Of a DNA stretch of 64,000 nucleotides, positions 51,003 to 60,348 are shown one piece after another. The stretch is from JAVVHH01 sp963835135 (lineage in GTDB: Bacteria > Pseudomonadota > Alphaproteobacteria > Acetobacterales > Acetobacteraceae), in assembly GCA_963835135.1 (NCBI GenBank), contig CAWIEF010000003.1, forward strand, positions 124,001-188,000, given 5' to 3'. The notes beneath the pieces were generated by a model, which was given only the letters and a program-made list of their open reading frames with translations, searched no databases and was not told where the DNA came from. Both the position numbers and the translations under genes were made by a program. How positions within the stretch are numbered: the stretch's first letter is position 1; every line of letters begins with the position of its first letter.

Positions 51003-53678
51003 TTAGGCGGTGCGGTCGATGCCGACGCCGAGGGCGGCTTGGGCGGCGGCGAGGCGGGCGACGGGGACGCGATAAGGGGAGCAGCTGACGTAGTCGAGGC
51101 CGACTTCCTCGCAGAAGGCGATTGAGGCCGGGTCGCCGCCGTGTTCGCCGCAGATGCCCATCTTGAGCTTGGGCTTGGTCTCGCGGGCACCTTCGGCGGC
51201 GAGGCGGACCATGCGGCCGACGCCGTCGATGTCGAGGGTGATGAAGGGGTCTTTCGGGAGAATGCCCTGGCTGACGTAGTCGGGGAGGAAGCGGCCCGCG
51301 TCGTCGCGGGAGAGGCCGAATACGGTCTGGGTGAGGTCGTTGGTGCCGAAGCTGAAGAAGTCGGCGATCTCGGCGATCTTGTCGGCCATCATGGCGGCGC
51401 GGGGCAGTTCGATCATGGTGCCGACGAGGTATTCGATGGTCTCGCCCTGTTCGGCGAAGACGGCCTTGGCGGTGTTGTCGACCTGCGCGCGGGTAATCTC
51501 GAGTTCGCGCCGGGTGGCGATGAGCGGGATCATGATCTCGGGGATCGGGGCCTCGCCGGCGGCGCGCTTGGCTTCGATGGCGCCTTCGAAGATGGCGCGG
51601 GCCTGCATTTCGTAGATCTCGGGATAGGAAATCCCGAGGCGGCAGCCGCGGTGGCCGAGCATGGGATTGGCTTCGGCCAGTTCGGAGGCGCGGCGGCGCA
51701 TGGTCTCGACGTCGGTGCCGAGGCCGACGGCGACTTCGGCGAGTTCCTCGTCACGGTGGGGCAGGAACTCGTGCAGCGGGGGGTCGAGCAGGCGGATGGT
51801 GACGGGAAGGCCGGCCATGATGCGGAAGAGGTCGGCGAAGTCCTGGCGTTGGAAGGGCAAAAGTTTCTCGAGGGCGGCTTTGCGGCCGGCGGTGTCGCTG
51901 GCCATGATCATCTGGCGGACGGCGCCGATGCGCTGGGGATCGAAGAACATGTGTTCGGTGCGGGAGAGGCCGATGCCTTCGGCGCCGAACTTGCGGGCGG
52001 TTTCGGCATCGAGCGGGGTTTCGGCGTTGGTGCGGACGCCCATGCGGCGGACCTCGTCGGCCCAGGTCATGAGGGTGCCGAAATCGCCGGAGAGGCTGGG
52101 CTCGACCATGGCGACGGAGCCAATGAAGACTTCGCCGGTGGCGCCGTCGACGGTGATGACTTCGCCGGCGCGGACGACGTGGCCGCTGGCCGAGAGGGTC
52201 TGGGCGCCATAGTCGACGCTGATGGCGCCGGCGCCGGAGACGCAGGGGCGGCCCATGCCGCGGGCGACGACGGCGGCGTGGCTGGTCATGCCGCCGCGGG
52301 TGGTGACGATGCCTTTGGCAGCGTGCATGCCGTGGATGTCTTCGGGGCTGGTCTCGATGCGGACGAGGATGACAGCTTCGCCCTTGGCGGCGCGCATCTC
52401 GGCTTCGTCGGCGTTGAAGACGGCGACGCCGCTGGCAGCGCCCGGGCTGGCCGGGAGCCCCTTGGAGAGAAGTTTTCGCGGGGCTTTCGGGTCGAGGGTG
52501 GGGTGCAGGAGCTGATCGAGGGAAGCGGGGCTGACGCGCTTGATGGCTTCGACCTTGTCGATGAGGCCGGCCTGGGCCATTTCGACGGCGATCCGGAGCG
52601 AGGCGGCGGCGGTGCGCTTGCCGTTGCGGGTTTGCAGCATATACAGCTTGTTCTGCTGCACGGTGAACTCGATGTCCTGCATGTCGAGGTAGTGTTTTTC
52701 CAGCGTTTCGCGGACTGCGACGAGGTCGGCGTAGGCGCTGGGGAGCGCCTCTTCCATGCTGATCTCGCCGGGTTCGGCGCGGAGCTTGGACAAAGGTTGG
52801 GGGGTGCGGATGCCGGCGACGACGTCTTCGCCCTGGGCGTTGACGAGGAACTCGCCGTAGAAAATGTCCTCGCCGGTGCTGGGGTCGCGGGTGAAACACA
52901 CGCCGGTGGCGCAGTCGTCGCCCATGTTGCCGAACACCATGGCCTGGACGTTGACGGCGGTGCCCCAGGTGGCGGGGATGTCGTGCAGGCGGCGGTAGGT
53001 GTTGGCGCGCGGGTTCATCCAAGAGCCGAACACGGCGCCGATGGCGCCCCAGAGCTGTTCGTGGGGGTCCATCGGGAAGGGCGCGCCCTTCTCCTGCTCG
53101 ACCATCTCCTTGTATTCGCCCACGACCCGGCGCCAGTCATCGGGCGAGAGGGCGGTGTCTTCGTGGACGCCGGCGTCGAGCTTGGCGGTCTCGATGATCT
53201 CCTCGAAGCGGTGGTGCTCGACGCCGAGGACGACGGAGCCATACATCTGGATGAAGCGGCGGTAGCTGTCCCAGGCGAAGCGGGGGTCGCCGCTGGCCCG
53301 CTCGAGGCCGGCGACGGTGTCGTCGTTGAGGCCGAGGTTGAGGACGGTGTCCATCATGCCGGGCATGGAGACGCGGGCGCCGGAGCGGACGGAGACGAGG
53401 AGCGGCTTCTGGGCGTCGCCGAACTTCAGGCCGACGTGGTCCTCGACGGTGGCCAGGGCGTTGCGAACCTGGTCGTGCAGGTCGTCGGGGTATCTACGAC
53501 CGTTGTCGTAGAAGGCGGTGCAGACCTCGGTGGTGATGGTGAAGCCCGGAGGGACCGGGAGGCCGATGGAGGCCATTTCGGCAAGGTTGGCGCCCTTGCC
53601 GCCGAGCAGGTTGCGCATGTCGGCACGGCCGTCGTTGGTGCCGGCGCCGAAGCTGTAGACCCATTTCGTCATGTCCAT
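51003..53678 (-). CDS. ppdK: Pyruvate, phosphate dikinase
   Basis: PPDK interconverts pyruvate, ATP and phosphate with PEP, AMP and pyrophosphate. The 891-residue protein has an N-terminal ATP-grasp domain (NLLGGKGANLAEMASIGLPVPPGF split region), the phospho-histidine domain with GGMTSHAAVVARGMGRPCVSG (catalytic His about 455), and the C-terminal PEP/pyruvate barrel with CGEHGGDPASIAFCEEVGLDY. All key residues look present. It lies 3 bases downstream of glyS and is probably co-transcribed with it. Confidence 0.97.
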   Translation of the reverse strand: MDMTKWVYSFGAGTNDGRADMRNLLGGKGANLAEMASIGLPVPPGFTITTEVCTAFYDNGRRYPDDLHDQVRNALATVEDHVGLKFGDAQKPLLVSVRSGARVSMPGMMDTVLNLGLNDDTVAGLERASGDPRFAWDSYRRFIQMYGSVVLGVEHHRFEEIIETAKLDAGVHEDTALSPDDWRRVVGEYKEMVEQEKGAPFPMDPHEQLWGAIGAVFGSWMNPRANTYRRLHDIPATWGTAVNVQAMVFGNMGDDCATGVCFTRDPSTGEDIFYGEFLVNAQGEDVVAGIRTPQPLSKLRAEPGEISMEEALPSAYADLVAVRETLEKHYLDMQDIEFTVQQNKLYMLQTRNGKRTAAASLRIAVEMAQAGLIDKVEAIKRVSPASLDQLLHPTLDPKAPRKLLSKGLPASPGAASGVAVFNADEAEMRAAKGEAVILVRIETSPEDIHGMHAAKGIVTTRGGMTSHAAVVARGMGRPCVSGAGAISVDYGAQTLSASGHVVRAGEVITVDGATGEVFIGSVAMVEPSLSGDFGTLMTWADEVRRMGVRTNAETPLDAETARKFGAEGIGLSRTEHMFFDPQRIGAVRQMIMASDTAGRKAALEKLLPFQRQDFADLFRIMAGLPVTIRLLDPPLHEFLPHRDEELAEVAVGLGTDVETMRRRASELAEANPMLGHRGCRLGISYPEIYEMQARAIFEGAIEAKRAAGEAPIPEIMIPLIATRRELEITRAQVDNTAKAVFAEQGETIEYLVGTMIELPRAAMMADKIAEIADFFSFGTNDLTQTVFGLSRDDAGRFLPDYVSQGILPKDPFITLDIDGVGRMVRLAAEGARETKPKLKMGICGEHGGDPASIAFCEEVGLDYVSCSPYRVPVARLAAAQAALGVGIDRTA

Positions 53679-53681
53679 GAT

Positions 53682-55736
53682 TCAGCCTTCGATATGCGAG
53701 AAGTCGGCAGCGAGCGCCATGGCTGCGCCGACACGGGAAAGGAGACGGAGGCGGTTTTCGCGGAGGGCGGGATCGGGTGCGTTGACCGTCACCTGGTCGA
53801 AAAACGCATCGAGACCGGGGCGCAAGCGGGCGAGTTCGGTCATGGCGTCGGCGTAGTGTTCGTTGACGAGATGGGTGGCCAGGGCGGCTTCGGCGTGGGT
53901 GATCGCGGCGTGAAGGTCGTTTTCCTCGGGGGCTTGTAGCAGGGCCGGGTCGATGGCGCCACGGTGGGGGCCGTCCTTCTTATCCTCGATGCGGAGGATG
54001 TTGGCGGCGCGGCGGGCGGCGGCGAGGAGGTCGAGGCCGTCGGGGGTGGCGAGGAACGTGGCCGTTGCCTCGGTGCGGGCGAGGAGGCGGAGGAGGTCGT
54101 CGTCGTGTCCGGTGGCGAAGACGGCGGAGAGGACGTCGTGGCGCTTGCCTTCGGCGCGGAGTTGGACGCGGAGGCGGTCGGCGACGAAGTCGAGCAGGGT
54201 GGCGGTGGGGAGCTCGGCGGGCAAGTCGATGGCGGCTTCGTGGAAGAGGCGGAGCAGCGGGAGGCGGAGGCGGTTGTCGCGGATGATGCGGATGATGCCG
54301 AGGGCGGCGCGGCGGAGGGCGAAGGGGTCGCCAGAGCCGGTGGGGATCTCGCCGACCGCGAAGAAGGCGCAGAGCTGGTCGAGCTTGTCGGCGAGGGCGA
54401 CGGCGATGCCGAGGGGGGCGGAGGGGACCGGGTCGGTGGGTCCCTTGGGCGCGTAGTGGGTGGCGATGGCAGCGGCGATGTCGGGCCCCTCCCCTGCCGC
54501 GTAGTAGCCGCCCATGACGCCTTGGAGTTCGGGGAACTCGCCGACCATGCCGGTGGTCAAGTCGGCCTTGGCCAGGCGAGCGGCGCGGGCGGCTTTCGCC
54601 GGATCGGCGCCGACATAGGGCGCGATGGCGGCGGCGAGGCGTTCGAGGCGGCGGGCGCGGGCGCCCTGGGAGCCGAGCTTGGCGTGGAAGGTGATGCGGT
54701 CGAGGTCGGGCAGGCGGTCCGCGAGCGGGGTGCGGCGGTCGAGGTCCCAGAAGTGGCGGGCGTCGCTGAAGCGGGCGCGGAGCACGCGTTCGTTGCCGGC
54801 GACGATGGCGGCGCCGGCGTCGGGGGCGTCGATGTTGGCGGCGAAGGCGAAGAACGGGGCGGCCGATCCGTCGAGGTTCTGCAGCGCGGCGTAGCGCTGG
54901 TTGACGCGCATGCTGACCTGCATGACTTCGGCGGGGAGGTCCATGTAGGCCGGGTCGATGCGGCCGAGGAGCAGGACGGGCCATTCGACCAGGCCGGCGA
55001 TCTCGTCGAGCAGTGCGTCGTCAGGGACGAGGCGGAGGCGGTGGGTGGTGGCGAGGGCGGTCAGCCCGGTCTCGATGGCGTGGCGGCGCTCGGCGGCGTC
55101 GACGATGACGTGGCGGGCGCGGAGGGTGGCTTGCCAGTCGGCGGCAGAGGTGACGGCGACGGGACCCGGGTGGTGGAAGCGGTGACCCTCGGTTTGGTTG
55201 CCTGCGGCCAGGTGATGGCCGGTGTCGGCGCCGTCCGCGAGGGTGAAGGGGACGGTCTGGCCGTCGAGAAGGCAGAGGATGCGGCGCAGCGGGCGCACCC
55301 AGAGGAGCGCGCTGCCGGTGCCCCAGCGCATGGATTTCGGCCAGGGAAAGCGACGGATCAGGGCGGGGATCGCGGCGGCGACGAGGGTGGCGGCCGGGGT
55401 GGCGGGGGATTGCTTGTGCAGGACCCAGAAATCGCCCTCGGCGACGAGTTGGTCGCGCGTGGCGGCGTGCTTGCGGAGGAAGCCGGCCAGGGCGGCGTCG
55501 GGTGCGGCGGTGCGGGGGCCGCGCTCGGTGGTGGACTGGGCGGGCTGTTCGGCGGCGACGGTGGCGGAGAGAGCGATGCGGCGGGGGCCGGCAAACGTTT
55601 GGATGGAATTGGGGGTCAAGGGCGCGAGGGCGTCGGAGAGGAGGCGTGCGAGGTCGGCTGCGGCGCGGGCCTGCATACGGGCGGGAATTTCTTCGCTGAA
55701 CAGCTCCAACAACAGTTCGCGGGTGGGTTCTGGCAT
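53682..55736 (-). CDS. glyS: Glycyl-tRNA synthetase beta subunit
   Basis: The 684-residue beta subunit partners GlyQ in the alpha2beta2 bacterial enzyme. Typical segments are LLLELFSEEIPARMQARAA at the N terminus, FPWPKSMRWG, DKLDQLCAFFAVGEIPTGSGDPFALRRAALG (split) and a C-terminal anticodon-binding domain (AEAALATHLVNEHYADAM). It normally follows glyQ directly; here its start is 2.3 kb from the glyQ stop, with two signalling genes between. ppdK follows. Confidence 0.95.
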   Translation of the reverse strand: MPEPTRELLLELFSEEIPARMQARAAADLARLLSDALAPLTPNSIQTFAGPRRIALSATVAAEQPAQSTTERGPRTAAPDAALAGFLRKHAATRDQLVAEGDFWVLHKQSPATPAATLVAAAIPALIRRFPWPKSMRWGTGSALLWVRPLRRILCLLDGQTVPFTLADGADTGHHLAAGNQTEGHRFHHPGPVAVTSAADWQATLRARHVIVDAAERRHAIETGLTALATTHRLRLVPDDALLDEIAGLVEWPVLLLGRIDPAYMDLPAEVMQVSMRVNQRYAALQNLDGSAAPFFAFAANIDAPDAGAAIVAGNERVLRARFSDARHFWDLDRRTPLADRLPDLDRITFHAKLGSQGARARRLERLAAAIAPYVGADPAKAARAARLAKADLTTGMVGEFPELQGVMGGYYAAGEGPDIAAAIATHYAPKGPTDPVPSAPLGIAVALADKLDQLCAFFAVGEIPTGSGDPFALRRAALGIIRIIRDNRLRLPLLRLFHEAAIDLPAELPTATLLDFVADRLRVQLRAEGKRHDVLSAVFATGHDDDLLRLLARTEATATFLATPDGLDLLAAARRAANILRIEDKKDGPHRGAIDPALLQAPEENDLHAAITHAEAALATHLVNEHYADAMTELARLRPGLDAFFDQVTVNAPDPALRENRLRLLSRVGAAMALAADFSHIEG

Positions 55737-55815
55737 CGGGCGATGGTCAAAACCGAATTACCGGCTGGTGTCCACCCCCGACCTCGAAAATTGGACTGCC
55801 GGGGGCGGCGTGCGA

Positions 55816-56238
55816 TCAGGCTGGTTCGTGGCGGACGACGCAGGAGAGCATGTCGAGGAGGGCGGGCGCGGCTTCGGCGCCGGTGTCGACCATGGCGCCA
55901 GCGAGGGTCTTGCGGGCGGCGGCCGGGTCGGCGGACTCGGCTTGCGCCATGGCCCAGGAGGAGAAGAGGCGATCGTCGACGTTGTCGGCCTGCAGGATGA
56001 CGATGTCGTCGTGCCGGGTGTCGCACTGGATACGTTCGAACACGGCTTGCACGGCTTCGAAGGAGCCTTCGAGCGTTTGGGCGAAGACGCCGTCGTTGTA
56101 GAGGAGCGCGCCGGTCACGCCGGCGGCGGCATTGTTGCGCCGGGAGGTGGCGAGGATGTCGCGGAACTCATCGGAGTCGACGTCGCACTCGACGGTGCTG
56201 CGGCTGCAATAGATGATGCGGAACGTCGTTTCGAGCAT
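55816..56238 (-). CDS. BLUF domain blue-light sensor
   Basis: This 140-residue FAD-binding blue-light photoreceptor has the photocycle residues Y10 (IIYCSRS), N35/N36 (SRRNNAAAGVTGALLY), Q54 (FAQTLEG) and W95 (SSWAM). About 40 extra residues follow the domain and may form the output helices. It has no effector domain of its own. It lies seven bases downstream of a GGDEF/EAL gene on the same strand, so signal transfer to c-di-GMP turnover, as in other short-BLUF/EAL pairs, is a reasonable inference. Confidence 0.9.
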   Translation of the reverse strand: MLETTFRIIYCSRSTVECDVDSDEFRDILATSRRNNAAAGVTGALLYNDGVFAQTLEGSFEAVQAVFERIQCDTRHDDIVILQADNVDDRLFSSWAMAQAESADPAAARKTLAGAMVDTGAEAAPALLDMLSCVVRHEPA

Positions 56239-56245
56239 CGTGGCC

Positions 56246-57949
56246 TCAGGGTGAAGGTGGGTTGCGCAGGGTTTCGATCAGGGCGCGGACGTCGCCGGCG
56301 GGGACGGGCTTGCTGACGAGGTAGCCCTGCATGGTCGAACAGCCGTCGTTGCGGCAGATTTCCTCCTGATCGGCGTTCTCGACGCCTTCGGCGACGGTCG
56401 CCATGCCGAGGGAGCGGCCGAGTGCGGCGATGGCGCGGACGACGGCGGCGGCTTCGCTGCTGCCGCCGAGGTCGCGGACGAACGAGCGGTCGATCTTAAG
56501 CTTGTCGAACGGGAAGCGGCGCAGTTGGCTGAGCGACGAGTAGCCGGTGCCGAAATCGTCCATGCTGACGCGGACGCCGGTCTTGCGGATGGCGGTGAGC
56601 ACGGCGAAGGCTTCGGCCTCGTTGATGAGGGCGGTCTCGGTGATCTCGATCTCGAGACGGTGCGGCGGGAGGCCGGTCTTGGCGAGGACGGTGGCGATGG
56701 TGGCCGGGAGCCGGTCGCGGTCAACGAGCTGTTTGGGGGAGACGTTGACGGCGACGGTGATGTGGCCGGGCCAGGTCATGGCTTGCCTGCAGGCTTCGTG
56801 CAGGACCCATTCACCGAGCGGGATGATGACGCCCATGTCTTCGGCGATGGGGATGAACTGGTCGGGCGGGATCAGTCCGCGGTCCTTGTGGGGCCAGCGG
56901 ACGAGCGCCTCGAAGCCGGTGAGCTCACGGGTCTGCAGGCAGAGCTGCGGCTGGAAGTGCAGCCGGAGCTCCTGCATGGGGATGGCGCGGCGGAGCTCGT
57001 CGGCGAGGGTACCGCGGCTGCGGGCGCGGCTGTCGAGTTCGGCATCGAAGACGCGCACGGTGCCGCGGCCATCGGCCTTGGCTTGGTAGAGGGCGAGGTC
57101 GGCGGCGCGGAGCAGGTCGGCGGCGCTGCTGGCATGGGCCGGGGCGAAGGCCAGGCCGATGCTGGCGCCGACGACGGCGGATTGCCGCTCGACGAGGTAG
57201 GGACGGCTCAGGACCCTGACGAGGCGCTCGGCGATGGAGGCGATTTCCGGGCCGGCGGACAAGGCGACGGCGAACTCGTCGCCGCCGAAGCGGCTGACCA
57301 CGTCGGCACCGCGGAACGTCTCGCGCAGGCGGCGGCCGACGAGGCGGAGCAGGCCGTCGCCGGCCGCGTGGCCGAGCGTGTCATTGACGAGCTTGAACCG
57401 GTCGAGGTCGATCATCATCAGGGCGACGGGTTCACCGGTCGACAGGAGCGCGGCGAGCCGCTCGTTGAACGCCTGGCGGTCGGCAAGCCCGGTCAGCGCG
57501 TCGGTCCGGGGCGAGGCCGGAGACGCGGCGAAGCCGGCGGGCACGACGGACAGCAGCACGCGGCCCTGTTCGGACGGCTTGGCGGTGATGGAGAGGGTGA
57601 GGCCCTGCTGAGTGCAGAGGCGCAGCGGGCCGGCCTGATCACCGAGGATCAGGTGGTGCAGGCGGGTGCGGTCGCTGCTGGAGAGGCCGGGGGCGTCGGT
57701 GATCGAGGGCGGGAGGTGATGGACGGAGAAGCCGAGCAGTCGGCCGGCGGCGGCGTTGGCGACGAGAACGGCCCCGCGGGCGTCGATGCAAACGAGCCCG
57801 GTGTCGACACAGTCGAGCAGCGCGCCGGCAATGGAGCTCGGTTCCGGCGCTGGCGGAACATGGCCGGGGTCAACTCGTCGGATCCTCTGCATTCGCGCTG
57901 CCCAAGCCTGGCTGTTGGCGGTGATGGCGCGAGGATCACAGGGAACCAT
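56246..57949 (-). CDS. PAS-like/GGDEF/EAL c-di-GMP signalling protein
   Basis: This 567-residue protein has an N-terminal PAS-like region (ALLDCVDTGLVCIDARGAVL, about 42-140), GGDEF (RFGGDEFAVAL at 220-230 with an upstream R-x2-D inhibitory site) and EAL (GFEALVRW at 345-352). EAL catalytic segments NVSP, EIEITE, DDFGTGYSSL, KIDRSFV, AEGVEN and QGYLVSKP are all intact, so both synthesis and breakdown of c-di-GMP are possible. There is no membrane helix. I use the ATG at 57949; a GTG at 57973 and ATG at 57892 are alternatives. It is upstream of BLUF. Confidence 0.92.
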   Translation of the reverse strand: MVPCDPRAITANSQAWAARMQRIRRVDPGHVPPAPEPSSIAGALLDCVDTGLVCIDARGAVLVANAAAGRLLGFSVHHLPPSITDAPGLSSSDRTRLHHLILGDQAGPLRLCTQQGLTLSITAKPSEQGRVLLSVVPAGFAASPASPRTDALTGLADRQAFNERLAALLSTGEPVALMMIDLDRFKLVNDTLGHAAGDGLLRLVGRRLRETFRGADVVSRFGGDEFAVALSAGPEIASIAERLVRVLSRPYLVERQSAVVGASIGLAFAPAHASSAADLLRAADLALYQAKADGRGTVRVFDAELDSRARSRGTLADELRRAIPMQELRLHFQPQLCLQTRELTGFEALVRWPHKDRGLIPPDQFIPIAEDMGVIIPLGEWVLHEACRQAMTWPGHITVAVNVSPKQLVDRDRLPATIATVLAKTGLPPHRLEIEITETALINEAEAFAVLTAIRKTGVRVSMDDFGTGYSSLSQLRRFPFDKLKIDRSFVRDLGGSSEAAAVVRAIAALGRSLGMATVAEGVENADQEEICRNDGCSTMQGYLVSKPVPAGDVRALIETLRNPPSP

Positions 57950-58007
57950 GAAGCAGCAGTTAATACGACACACCGGTTAGGCGGAATTCGGGGGCGACCC
58001 CGCGGGT

Positions 58008-58877
58008 TCAGGCGTTGGACGCGGCCTCGCCGGTGAGCCAGGCGTCGCAGCAGGCTTTGGCGAGCGTGCGGACGCGGGCGATGTAGGCGGCGCGTTCGGT
58101 GACGGAGATGGCGCCGGCGGCGTCGAGTAGGTTGAAGAGGTGGCTGGCTTTGATGGTCTGGTCGTAGGCGGGCAGCGCGAGGCTTGCCTGGGCGAGGCGG
58201 GTGGATTCGCGTTCGGCGTCGTCGAACTGCCGGGTCAGGAGGGCCGGGTTGGTCTGCTCGAAATTGTAGACGCTGTATTCGCGCTCGTTGCGCAGGAACA
58301 CGTCGCCGTAGGTCACGCCGTGATCGTTGAAGCGCAGGTCGTAGACGCGTTCGACGCCCTGGACGTACATGGCGAGGCGCTCGAGGCCGTAGGTCAGCTC
58401 AAAGCTGGGGGTGACGACGGGGATGCCGCCGACCTGCTGGAAGTAGGTGAACTGGCTGACCTCCATGCCGTCGCACCAGACTTCCCAGCCGAGGCCCCAG
58501 GCGCCGAGAGTGGGGCTCTCCCAATCGTCCTCGACGAAGCGGAAATCGTGCAGGAGGGGGTCGAGCCCGATGGCGCGGTAGGAGTCGAGCAGGAGGGCCT
58601 GGGCGTCGTCCGGGCTCGGCTTCATGATGACTTGGTATTGGTAGTAGTGGCCGAGGCGGTTGGGGTTCTCGCCGTAGCGGGCGTCGGTGGGGCGCCGGCT
58701 GGGCTGGACGTAGGCGGCGCGCCAGGGCTTGGGGCCGAGGGCGCGGAGGGTGGTGGCGGGGTGGAAGGTGCCGGCGCCCATCTCGACGTCGTAGGGCTGC
58801 AGGATGACGCAGCCCTGGGCGGACCAGAAGGTGTGCAGGCGGAGGATGAGGTCTTGGAAGCTGGGGGCGGCGGACAT
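58008..58877 (-). CDS. glyQ: Glycyl-tRNA synthetase alpha subunit
   Basis: The 289-residue catalytic alpha subunit is recognised by FQDLILRLHTFWSAQGCVILQPYD, PKPWRAAYVQPSRRPTDARYG, NPNRLGHYYQYQVI and VWCDGMEVSQFTYFQQVGG (class II motifs 2-3 region; each stretch split for length). I start at the ATG at 58877, since the frame upstream is unconserved. The next minus-strand genes are GGDEF/EAL and BLUF, not glyS, an unusual separation. Confidence 0.95.
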   Translation of the reverse strand: MSAAPSFQDLILRLHTFWSAQGCVILQPYDVEMGAGTFHPATTLRALGPKPWRAAYVQPSRRPTDARYGENPNRLGHYYQYQVIMKPSPDDAQALLLDSYRAIGLDPLLHDFRFVEDDWESPTLGAWGLGWEVWCDGMEVSQFTYFQQVGGIPVVTPSFELTYGLERLAMYVQGVERVYDLRFNDHGVTYGDVFLRNEREYSVYNFEQTNPALLTRQFDDAERESTRLAQASLALPAYDQTIKASHLFNLLDAAGAISVTERAAYIARVRTLAKACCDAWLTGEAASNA

Positions 58878-58947
58878 CGGGCGGCACCATACGGGGGGAG
58901 CGGCGTTATGCAATGTCGGGCTGGGTCGGGCAGGCGCGGGCTCTGCG

Positions 58948-58980
58948 CTCACCCCGGCCTTCTCCCGGGGGAGAGGGAGG
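58948..58980. repeat. REP-like palindromic repeat, copy 4
   Basis: CTCACCCCGGCCTTCTCCCG and GGGGAGAGGG form an imperfect hairpin closely related to copy 1 at 20272. It sits between the divergent glyQ and CoA-binding protein genes, so here it cannot serve as a terminator for either. Confidence 0.65.
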
Positions 58981-58988
58981 AGGTAGCG

Positions 58989-59408
58989 GTGGGGTTGGAC
59001 GAGGTTGAGGAAATTTTGAGGACGACGCGGCGGGTCGCGGTGGTGGGGGCCTCGGGAAAGGTGGAGCGGGCGGGGAACTACGTGTTCAAGTTCCTGGTCG
59101 AGCGGGGGTTCGAGGTGACAGGGGTAAACCCGGCGCTGGCGGGGCAGACGTTGCATGGGCGGCCGGTGGTGGCGACGCTGGCGGAGGCCGGGCCGCTGGA
59201 CATGGTGGACATCTTCCGGGCGTCGGACCAGGCGGGGGCGGTGGTGGACGAGGCGATCCGGCTGGGGGCGCGGACGGTTTGGCTGCAGCTCGGGGTGGTC
59301 GATGCGGCGGCGGCGGAACGCGCGGAGGCCGCGGGGGTTAGGGTGGTGATGGACCGGTGCCCGATGCAGGATTGGGGGCGGCTGGCGCTACCCTTGAAGC
59401 AGAGTTGA
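58989..59408 (+). CDS. CoA-binding domain protein (YccU-like)
   Basis: This 139-residue Rossmann-fold protein has RRVAVVGASGKVERAGNYVFKFLVERG (CoA-binding loop, read in parts), VNPALAGQTLHGRPVVATLAE, VDIFRASDQAGAVVDEAI and VVMDRCPMQDWGRL. That matches the stand-alone CoA_binding_2/YccU family, which resembles succinyl-CoA synthetase alpha N-terminal domains. No partner is known. I start at the GTG at 58989 with a GGAGGAGG site; the frame continues upstream antisense to glyQ, which is a shadow. Confidence 0.86.
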   Translation: MGLDEVEEILRTTRRVAVVGASGKVERAGNYVFKFLVERGFEVTGVNPALAGQTLHGRPVVATLAEAGPLDMVDIFRASDQAGAVVDEAIRLGARTVWLQLGVVDAAAAERAEAAGVRVVMDRCPMQDWGRLALPLKQS

Positions 59409-59452
59409 AATCGGGCCAAGTCCAACTGGCCACATACCATTAGGGACGTGAC

Positions 59453-60292
59453 ATGACACAAGAAGAACGCGATCTGATCGCCCGCTTCGTTGCCCGCGTC
59501 GGCGGTTCGCCGCAGAGCGGGAGTTTCATCGGCTCCGGGGGGAGCGTGCCGCAGGCGCAGCCGCAGCTGCCGCCGATCGATCGCGAGGCGGATCAGTTCA
59601 TCGCCGACCAGATGCAGAAATATCCGGAGGCGCGGTATCGGATCACGCAGATGGCGGTGGTGCAAGAGGCGGCACTGACGGAGATGAACAACCGGCTGCA
59701 GCGGCTGCAATGGGAGCTCGAGCAGGCGCGCCAGCAGCAGCCGGCGCCGCAGCAGAAGAGCGGCGGCCTATTCGGCAGCCTGTTCGGCGGCGGGTCGGCG
59801 CAGCCGCAGCAGCAGCGGCCAGGGCAGCAGGGTCCATGGGGCTCGGCGGGCGGCGGCGGCGGGTACGCGCAGCCGCAATATGCGCCCCCTCCCCCGCAAT
59901 ATCCGCCGCAGTATCAGCCGGGCATGTTCAACCGGGGCGGGTCCGGGTTCCTCGGCTCGGCGCTGACGACGGCGGCCGGCGTGGCGGGCGGCATGGTGGT
60001 CGGCAACGCGCTGATGAACGCGTTCGGCGGCGGCCATGGCGGGATCGGCGAGGCAATGGCGGCGCCGGCGGGCGGTTTCCTGGGCGGCGGGGAGGCGGGG
60101 ACGACCGCGTTCGACGGGGCCGGGGTGGATCCGTCGAGCGATTTCACCAGCGGGTTCGGCAACGACCAGGGCGGGTTCGGCGGCGGCGGGTTCGATACGG
60201 CCAGCAACGATGGCTTCGACGCCGGCGGCGGCGGCGGGTTCGATGGGGGCGGGTTCGATGGCGGCGGCGGGGGCGGGTTCGACAACACCTAG
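59453..60292 (+). CDS. DUF2076 family protein
   Basis: This 279-residue protein has a conserved N-terminal helical part (MTQEERDLIARFVARVGG, DREADQFIADQMQKYPEARY, AALTEMNNRLQRLQWEL). A Gln/Pro/Gly linker, a short hydrophobic segment (ALTTAAGVAGGMVVGNALMN, about 175-195) and a Gly/Phe/Asp-rich tail follow. DUF2076 proteins are periplasmic or membrane-associated and have no established role. The start ATG follows a GGGACGTGAC leader. Confidence 0.83.
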   Translation: MTQEERDLIARFVARVGGSPQSGSFIGSGGSVPQAQPQLPPIDREADQFIADQMQKYPEARYRITQMAVVQEAALTEMNNRLQRLQWELEQARQQQPAPQQKSGGLFGSLFGGGSAQPQQQRPGQQGPWGSAGGGGGYAQPQYAPPPPQYPPQYQPGMFNRGGSGFLGSALTTAAGVAGGMVVGNALMNAFGGGHGGIGEAMAAPAGGFLGGGEAGTTAFDGAGVDPSSDFTSGFGNDQGGFGGGGFDTASNDGFDAGGGGGFDGGGFDGGGGGGFDNT

Positions 60293-60348
60293 GTGAGGTC
60301 GGGCTTGGGCGGTGGGGTTCCCGGGTCCAGCCCGGGGACGACGCGCGT

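Noticed and set aside
51141..53939. A very long plus-strand open frame opposite ppdK
   Set aside because: It is Asp/Glu/Gly-rich antisense shadow typical of high-GC genes, with no family similarity. ppdK on the minus strand has all its motifs.
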